Shown here in pieces: positions 6,923 to 10,566 of a stretch of 10,566 nt of DNA. Each line of letters starts with the position of its first letter. Position 1 is the stretch's first letter. The notes beneath the pieces were generated by a model. The model had not been told where the DNA came from. It saw only the letters and a program-made list of their open reading frames with translations, and did no database searches. The DNA is from DAOTTW01 sp034437615 (lineage in GTDB: Bacteria > Chloroflexota > Anaerolineae > Aggregatilineales > Phototrophicaceae): positions 1 through 10,566 of the forward strand of contig DAOTTW010000294.1 in assembly GCA_034437615.1 (NCBI GenBank), in the 5' to 3' direction. The position numbers and the translations under genes are program-made.

Positions 6923-7088
6923 AGGGGTAGGTTTTTGATGTTTGACCGTATTTGATGGCGGTTTGCACCGCCCCGTACAGGTCAGTGCCCTGTCCCTACA
7001 GGGTCGCAATCATTCACAACAGGTCTGTAGGGACGCGCCACTGGTGCGTCCGCCACACAGGAACAACGAAAAACCAAATACCTACCCT
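6923..7088 (-). repeat. Element A copy 2, inverted relative to copy 1
   Basis: The reverse complement of this 166-bp block matches 82-248 closely. It begins AGGGGTAGGTTTTTGATG and ends CCAAATACCTACCCT, giving the same terminal inverted repeats less one G. Palindromic modules lie at 6957-6972 (GGCGGT-ttgc-ACCGCC), 6975-6995, 6992-7001 with 7025-7034, and 7031-7051. It lies 26 bp beyond the stop of the CBM48 gene, so its hairpins may also act as that gene's terminator. Confidence 0.87.
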
Positions 7089-7114
7089 GCGGGCACCTCG
7101 GTGTGTGGCGTTCA

Positions 7115-7411
7115 TTAGGTAACAACCACCGAGTTATCGCCGCTGAATGGATTCGGGACGTATTTATCCGCTTCCCAGTCGTTGTGCCAGTTGGTCTTAT
7201 CCACCAGATAACGGAACTGGTATTCCTGTTCGCGCTCCAGATCCATCGTGACCTTGAAGCGACCATCACGCAAGGGTGACATCGGTGTTGCGCTCTCATC
7301 CCAGTCGTTGAAGTCACCCACGAGGAAAACTTCTTCGGCTTCAATCGCTGCCGGGGTGTAAAAGGTCACTTTGCAAACGGACTTGCTCTTCAGATATTGC
7401 TTTTTCAACAT
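7115..7411 (-). CDS. Small CBM48 (isoamylase early-set) glycogen-binding protein
   Basis: This encodes a 98-residue protein consisting of little more than one carbohydrate-binding module of family 48, the glycogen-binding fold also found in branching enzymes and the AMPK beta subunit. The start ATG 7411 is chosen because GGAG lies 9 nt upstream and the family sequence begins there (MLKKQYLKSKSVCKVTFYTP); an upstream extension to 7576 looks non-coding. Family marks are VFLVGDFNDWD (28-38, W37 a likely sugar-stacking residue), DGRFKVTMDLE (49-59), YQFRYLVD (64-71) and the W75/W79 pair ahead of YVPNPFSGDNSVVV. There is no catalytic domain. It is divergent from glgP across 394 bp, so a role in binding glycogen or tuning the phosphorylase is the reasonable inference. 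Element A copy 2 follows its stop. Confidence 0.9.
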   Translation of the reverse strand: MLKKQYLKSKSVCKVTFYTPAAIEAEEVFLVGDFNDWDESATPMSPLRDGRFKVTMDLEREQEYQFRYLVDKTNWHNDWEADKYVPNPFSGDNSVVVT

Positions 7412-7463
7412 GAGGTGCTGCTCCGCGTTGTAGATAGACACAATCGTGCCATAAGGCGCAAAC

Positions 7464-7472
7464 ATTCTAGCA
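7464..7472 (-). promoter_or_regulatory. Extended -10 promoter of the CBM48 gene
   Basis: Read on the minus strand this is TGCTAGAAT, an extended -10 element about 50 nt upstream of ATG 7411. No convincing -35 box stands at 16-18 bp, which is normal for extended -10 promoters. It matches the glgP box TGGTAGAAT at eight of nine positions. Confidence 0.5.
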
Positions 7473-7540
7473 TAGGCAAGCAAAGCCGCTAGATTCAATT
7501 CGATGATGACCGACAAATTTGGGCATTTTGGTCCGTTTAT

Positions 7541-7562
7541 TGTGAAAACAAACCGTTTCACA
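7541..7562. promoter_or_regulatory. Inverted repeat TGTGAAA-N8-TTTCACA, possible operator
   Basis: TGTGAAA (7541-7547) and TTTCACA (7556-7562) form perfect 7-bp arms about 70 bp upstream of the CBM48 -10 box and about 175 bp upstream of the glgP box. The spacing is too wide for a CRP site (TGTGA-N6-TCACA). A sugar-responsive repressor or activator is possible, but no regulator for it is identified here. Confidence 0.35.
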
Positions 7563-7734
7563 GTCGAAAATCGCACATTTACTTTGAAAATACAGGGTCA
7601 GATGCACACGAATTTTTGCTTTTAAAAATTTATATTTTAGCGCGTTTTTGCGTTGCTGCACGCCACGACATCCCAATCCGCACAAATTTAGCGCGGACAT
7701 TCGCGTGCTTTTGCTGTAGACGAGCGTGAATTGC

Positions 7735-7743
7735 TGGTAGAAT
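7735..7743 (+). promoter_or_regulatory. Extended -10 promoter of glgP
   Basis: TGGTAGAAT is an extended -10 element ending 62 bp before ATG 7806. A weak -35 candidate TGTAGA (7715-7720) is 17 bp away from TAGAAT. The leader would run from about 7750 and contains the repeat at 7761-7793 and the SD AAGGAG (7791-7796). Confidence 0.5.
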
Positions 7744-7760
7744 ACGGGGCGCAAAATCAT

Positions 7761-7793
7761 AGACGCCAACCAAGATCGTAGTCGCCAACTAAG
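7761..7793 (+). repeat. Near-tandem repeat in the glgP leader
   Basis: AGACGCCAACCAAG (7761-7774) recurs as AGTCGCCAACTAAG (7780-7793), a 14-bp unit with two mismatches and a 19-bp period. The second unit runs into the SD AAGGAG. It could be an operator pair or a leader-RNA site that controls ribosome access, or simply a local duplication. Confidence 0.4.
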
Positions 7794-7805
7794 GAGATTA
7801 GCAAC

Positions 7806-10376
7806 ATGGTAAAGCCTGTGGCAACGGTTAACGTCACGCCCAAACTACCGCCCGAACTTGCACGCCTACACGACCTTGCATACAACATGCGCTTCGCCTG
7901 GGATACCGAAACCATCACGCTCTTCCGACGCCTCTCACCCGAATTGTGGGAGCAGACAAACCACAACCCGGTTTGGATGCTGGGCGCTGTTAGCCAGGAA
8001 AAGCTGAATGCAGCAGCCAACGATCCAGCCTTCATAACACACCTGGAACGCGCAAGCCGTGGCCTGGATGACTACATGGCCAACAAGAGCACCTGGTTTG
8101 ATACAAGCTACACCCACCTGAGCAAAACCCCGGTCATCGCCTATTTCTCGATGGAGTTCGGCGTGAGCGAATCCTTCCAGAATTACTCCGGTGGCCTGGG
8201 AGTCCTCAGCGGCGATCATCTGAAAAGCGCCAGCGACCTGAACCTGCCCCTGGTCGCTGTCGGCCTGCTGTATCAAGAGGGCTACTTCCAGCAATACCTG
8301 AACGCCGACGGCTGGCAGCAAGAATCCTACCCCATCAACGACTTCAACAAGCTACCGCTAGAGAAAATACTGGATGATAATGGCAACCCGATTCGCGTTG
8401 ATGTGCCGCTGCCCGGTCGCCAACTCTATGCCCACGTCTGGAAGGCCCAGGTTGGCCGCACCCCCCTGTATCTGCTGGATAGCAACATCCCGGATAACCC
8501 CCGCGATGAGGACCGCAGCCTAACTGACCGCCTCTATGGTGGCGATAAGCGCACCCGCATCCGGCAGGAAATTCTGCTCGGCATCGGCGGCATTCGGATG
8601 CTGGAAGCGCTCGGCCTGCGACCGGACGTTTGCCACATGAACGAAGGCCACTCGGCATTTTTGCTGCTAGAGCGCATCCGCATTCTGATGCGAGAGACCC
8701 CCGACGTCAATTTCTATCAGGCAGGCGAGATCATCGCCGCTAGCACCGTTTTCACCATTCACACGCCCGTCCCCGCAGGTCTGGAACGCTTCGGCTTCGA
8801 CCTGATTGACGAGCACTTTACGGATTACATGCGTGAACTCGGCCTCGACCGCGAAGCCTTCATCGACCTGGGCCGCGAGAACATGGGCAGTTACGACCTG
8901 TTCTCGATGTCCGTGATGGCGCTGCGCTTCTCGTATGGCGCTAACGGTGTGGCGCAGTTACACGGCGAAGTCTCCCGTAATATGTGGAACTGGCTATATC
9001 CGAACCTGCCGACACACGAAGTACCGATTGAGGCCATCACCAACGGCATCCACGTCGAAAGCTGGGTCAGCAGCGAAATGGCACAACTGTTTGACCGCTA
9101 CTTAGACCCCGCATGGCGCACGGACCCCTCCAACGCTGCTGTATGGGATAAAATTGACGACGTGCCAGATGGTGAGTTGTGGCGCTCTCATGAACGCCGC
9201 CGCGAACGCCTCGTCGCCTTCTGCCGCACTCGCCTGAAACAACAATTGCTCCGTCGTGGTGCCTCTCAAAGCGAAATCGCCGCCGCAGATGAAGTGCTCG
9301 ACCCCGATGCGCTGACCATCGGCTTTGCACGCCGCTTTGCCACCTATAAGCGCGGTGCCTTGATCTTCCACGATCTAGAACGCCTCGATAGCATCCTGAA
9401 CAACGCACAGCGCCCCGTACAGTTAATTTTCGCGGGTAAAGCGCATCCACACGACAACGGTGGCAAGGAAATCATCCGCGATATTGTGCGCGTAGGCGAT
9501 AACACGCGCTTCCGGCATACGGTGATCTTCCTGGAAAACTACGACATGAACGTAACGCGCTACATGTTACAAGGCTCGGACATCTGGCTGAACAACCCAC
9601 GCCGCCCCCGCGAGGCCAGCGGCACCAGCGGCATGAAGGCCATTTATAACGCCTGTCTGAATTTCAGCATCCTTGATGGCTGGTGGGATGAAGGCTACGC
9701 CCCGCACATGGGCTGGTCCATCGGCAACGGCGAGGAATACCCCGAAGACATGGCCGAAGAGCAAGACCGCATCGAGGTCGAGGCGATTTACAACACGCTA
9801 GAGACGGACATCGTGCCCATGTTTTATCAGCGTGGGCGGGATGGCCTGCCGCGTGAATGGATCAGCAAAGTCAAAGCGGCGATCAAGGGTATGGCCGCTT
9901 TTTTCAACACGCACCGCATGGTCAAGCAGTACACCACGCAATACTACATCCCAAACTTCGAGCGCCAGCAGAAGATGCTACAGCCCGATGTCAAGTCAGC
10001 GGTGGACTACGCCAATTGGCGCTACCACCTGAATAACGTCTGGTCACAGTTGCGTGTGGATCAGGTCCAGCTTACAGATAGTCAGGCACAAATTGGCGGT
10101 CAGGGCGAAGTGATCGCAAAAGCCCACCTGGGGCCGCTCTCGCCAGATGACGTGCGCGTGCAATTGTACTACGGCAAGCTGGATACACGCGGCAATATCG
10201 TTGACGGCAAGGCAGTAAATATGGAAGTGATCGAGGGCACAGGCAACGGGGACTATACGTTCCGCGCTGTGCATCACTACGATGAGGCCGGCGACCTGGG
10301 GCTATCGGTACGCATCGTGCCCTACCACGAGTACATGCACACCAGTTTTCAGCCCGGTCTCATCACCTGGGCCTAA
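7806..10376 (+). CDS. glgP: Alpha-glucan (glycogen) phosphorylase, GT35 family with DUF3417 N-terminus
   Basis: This enzyme releases glucose 1-phosphate from the non-reducing ends of glycogen or maltodextrin, using inorganic phosphate and pyridoxal phosphate. The start ATG 7806 has AAGGAG 9 nt upstream. The 856-residue product begins with a DUF3417 domain (about 12-105, LPPELARLHDLAYNMRFAWD), which marks the short alpha-glucan phosphorylase class rather than the muscle/GlgP-long class. Catalytic core signatures follow: YFSMEFG (113-119), NYSGGLGVLSGDH (126-138), MNEGHSAF (278-285), HTPVPAG, the TNGIHVESW segment, FARRFATYKR, and EASGTSGMK with the PLP-binding lysine at K611, then NFSILDGWWDEG. 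The C-terminal region (about 740-856) is beta-rich and complete, ending before TAA. Length is normal for the class. The divergent CBM48 gene is its likely functional partner. Confidence 0.97.
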   Translation: MVKPVATVNVTPKLPPELARLHDLAYNMRFAWDTETITLFRRLSPELWEQTNHNPVWMLGAVSQEKLNAAANDPAFITHLERASRGLDDYMANKSTWFDTSYTHLSKTPVIAYFSMEFGVSESFQNYSGGLGVLSGDHLKSASDLNLPLVAVGLLYQEGYFQQYLNADGWQQESYPINDFNKLPLEKILDDNGNPIRVDVPLPGRQLYAHVWKAQVGRTPLYLLDSNIPDNPRDEDRSLTDRLYGGDKRTRIRQEILLGIGGIRMLEALGLRPDVCHMNEGHSAFLLLERIRILMRETPDVNFYQAGEIIAASTVFTIHTPVPAGLERFGFDLIDEHFTDYMRELGLDREAFIDLGRENMGSYDLFSMSVMALRFSYGANGVAQLHGEVSRNMWNWLYPNLPTHEVPIEAITNGIHVESWVSSEMAQLFDRYLDPAWRTDPSNAAVWDKIDDVPDGELWRSHERRRERLVAFCRTRLKQQLLRRGASQSEIAAADEVLDPDALTIGFARRFATYKRGALIFHDLERLDSILNNAQRPVQLIFAGKAHPHDNGGKEIIRDIVRVGDNTRFRHTVIFLENYDMNVTRYMLQGSDIWLNNPRRPREASGTSGMKAIYNACLNFSILDGWWDEGYAPHMGWSIGNGEEYPEDMAEEQDRIEVEAIYNTLETDIVPMFYQRGRDGLPREWISKVKAAIKGMAAFFNTHRMVKQYTTQYYIPNFERQQKMLQPDVKSAVDYANWRYHLNNVWSQLRVDQVQLTDSQAQIGGQGEVIAKAHLGPLSPDDVRVQLYYGKLDTRGNIVDGKAVNMEVIEGTGNGDYTFRAVHHYDEAGDLGLSVRIVPYHEYMHTSFQPGLITWA

Positions 10377-10382
10377 TAACGA

Positions 10383-10411
10383 CTCAGGTAGGCCCATTTT
10401 GCCTGCCTGAG
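10383..10411 (+). terminator. Stem-loop after glgP
   Basis: CTCAGGTAGGC (10383-10393) pairs with GCCTGCCTGAG (10401-10411) over 11 bp with one G-T wobble and a 7-nt loop CCATTTT, starting 7 bp after the glgP stop codon. No U tract follows (CGGTTGCTACCC), so it may stop polymerase weakly, act with Rho, or protect the mRNA 3' end. Confidence 0.5.
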
Positions 10412-10445
10412 CGGTTGCTACCCATTATTAGCTAGACCCGAAAAT

Positions 10446-10566
10446 GTAACTACTCAGCCCTCACCCCAAACCCCTCTCCCGAACGCGCCTTTGGCACTGG
10501 GAGAGGGGCTTTAAACGGCTTGCTTCCCCCTCTCCTAGCCGCGTAGCGGCGGTTGGGAGAGGGGGA
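10446..10566 (+). repeat. Repeat B copy 2, reaching the window edge
   Basis: The block opens GTAACTACTCAGCCCTCACC without the 17-bp insertion of the first copy. Hairpin one pairs CCCCTCTCCC (10471-10480) with GGGAGAGGGG (10499-10508). Hairpin two pairs TCCCCCTCTCC (10525-10535) with GGAGAGGGGGA (10556-10566), and its loop differs fully from that of the first copy and carries a small CCGC-GTA-GCGG stem. The same orientation as 6775-6920 makes the two copies direct repeats around the CBM48/glgP locus. The repeat may continue beyond the window, possibly into another element A. Confidence 0.85.

Larger units (their letters stand above)
7412..7805. other. Divergent control region between the CBM48 gene and glgP
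   Basis: This 394-bp gap is clearly more AT-rich in its middle (about 7500-7640) than the flanking genes. It holds an extended -10 box for each gene (7464-7472 minus, 7735-7743 plus), a TGTGAAA/TTTCACA inverted repeat (7541-7562) and a near-tandem repeat in the glgP leader (7761-7793). Open frames on the minus strand across it (for example 7467-7769) show no recognisable protein. Confidence 0.6.

Noticed and set aside
6982..7344. Open frame of 120 codons on the minus strand overlapping the CBM48 gene
   Set aside because: It is out of frame with the CBM48 protein and extends into element A; it is a shadow.
7541..7562. CRP-type binding site
   Set aside because: The TGTGA and TCACA halves are 12 bp apart rather than 6, so the spacing does not fit.
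7412..7576. N-terminal extension of the CBM48 protein
   Set aside because: The extension resembles no known protein, contains the likely promoter, and the SD sits at the internal ATG 7411.

Overview
The window is a GC-rich bacterial segment with six protein genes and short, strongly palindromic repeats between them. The gene set points to Chloroflexota (Anaerolineae-like): a multi-spanning GT-C type membrane protein with an RTPGRF motif, an ArsR-type regulator of a form common in that phylum, a DUF3417-bearing alpha-glucan phosphorylase beside a tiny CBM48 protein, and C-tract/G-tract hairpin repeats. This assignment is inferred from protein style; no rRNA or other marker is present.

Layout. 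Positions 1-399 hold no convincing gene but contain repeat element A (82-248). A GT-C-like membrane protein (about 400-2835, +) is followed by a membrane-anchored protein with an FGE-sulfatase fold (2922-4487, +) that lacks the catalytic cysteines of true formylglycine-generating enzymes. Converging on these from the minus strand are a cysteine-free ArsR-type winged-helix regulator (4530-5162) and, upstream of it, a 480-residue protein joining a TIR domain to a DarT-like ADP-ribosyltransferase domain and an unassigned C-terminal domain (5303-6745). A 369-bp gap (6746-7114) is almost filled by repeat B and a second, inverted copy of element A. Beyond it lies a divergent glycogen pair: a 98-residue CBM48 protein (7115-7411, -) and alpha-glucan phosphorylase glgP (7806-10376, +). 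A hairpin and another, window-truncated copy of repeat B close the window.

How the genes relate. The CBM48/glgP pair is a clear functional unit for glycogen breakdown. Both genes have an SD sequence 9 nt before the start and both have an extended -10 box (TGnTAGAAT) in the shared 394-bp gap, which suggests matched expression. The TIR-DarT protein combines two NAD+-using folds in one chain and is the most interesting item. It resembles an anti-phage or toxin effector, but no DarG-type macrodomain antitoxin is visible in the window. The ArsR gene behind it has its own promoter, overlapped by TATTCAAAC/TTGAATATTCAA sites that suggest autorepression. Genes one to four sit between two oppositely oriented copies of element A, so this block could invert by recombination or could mark an accessory island.
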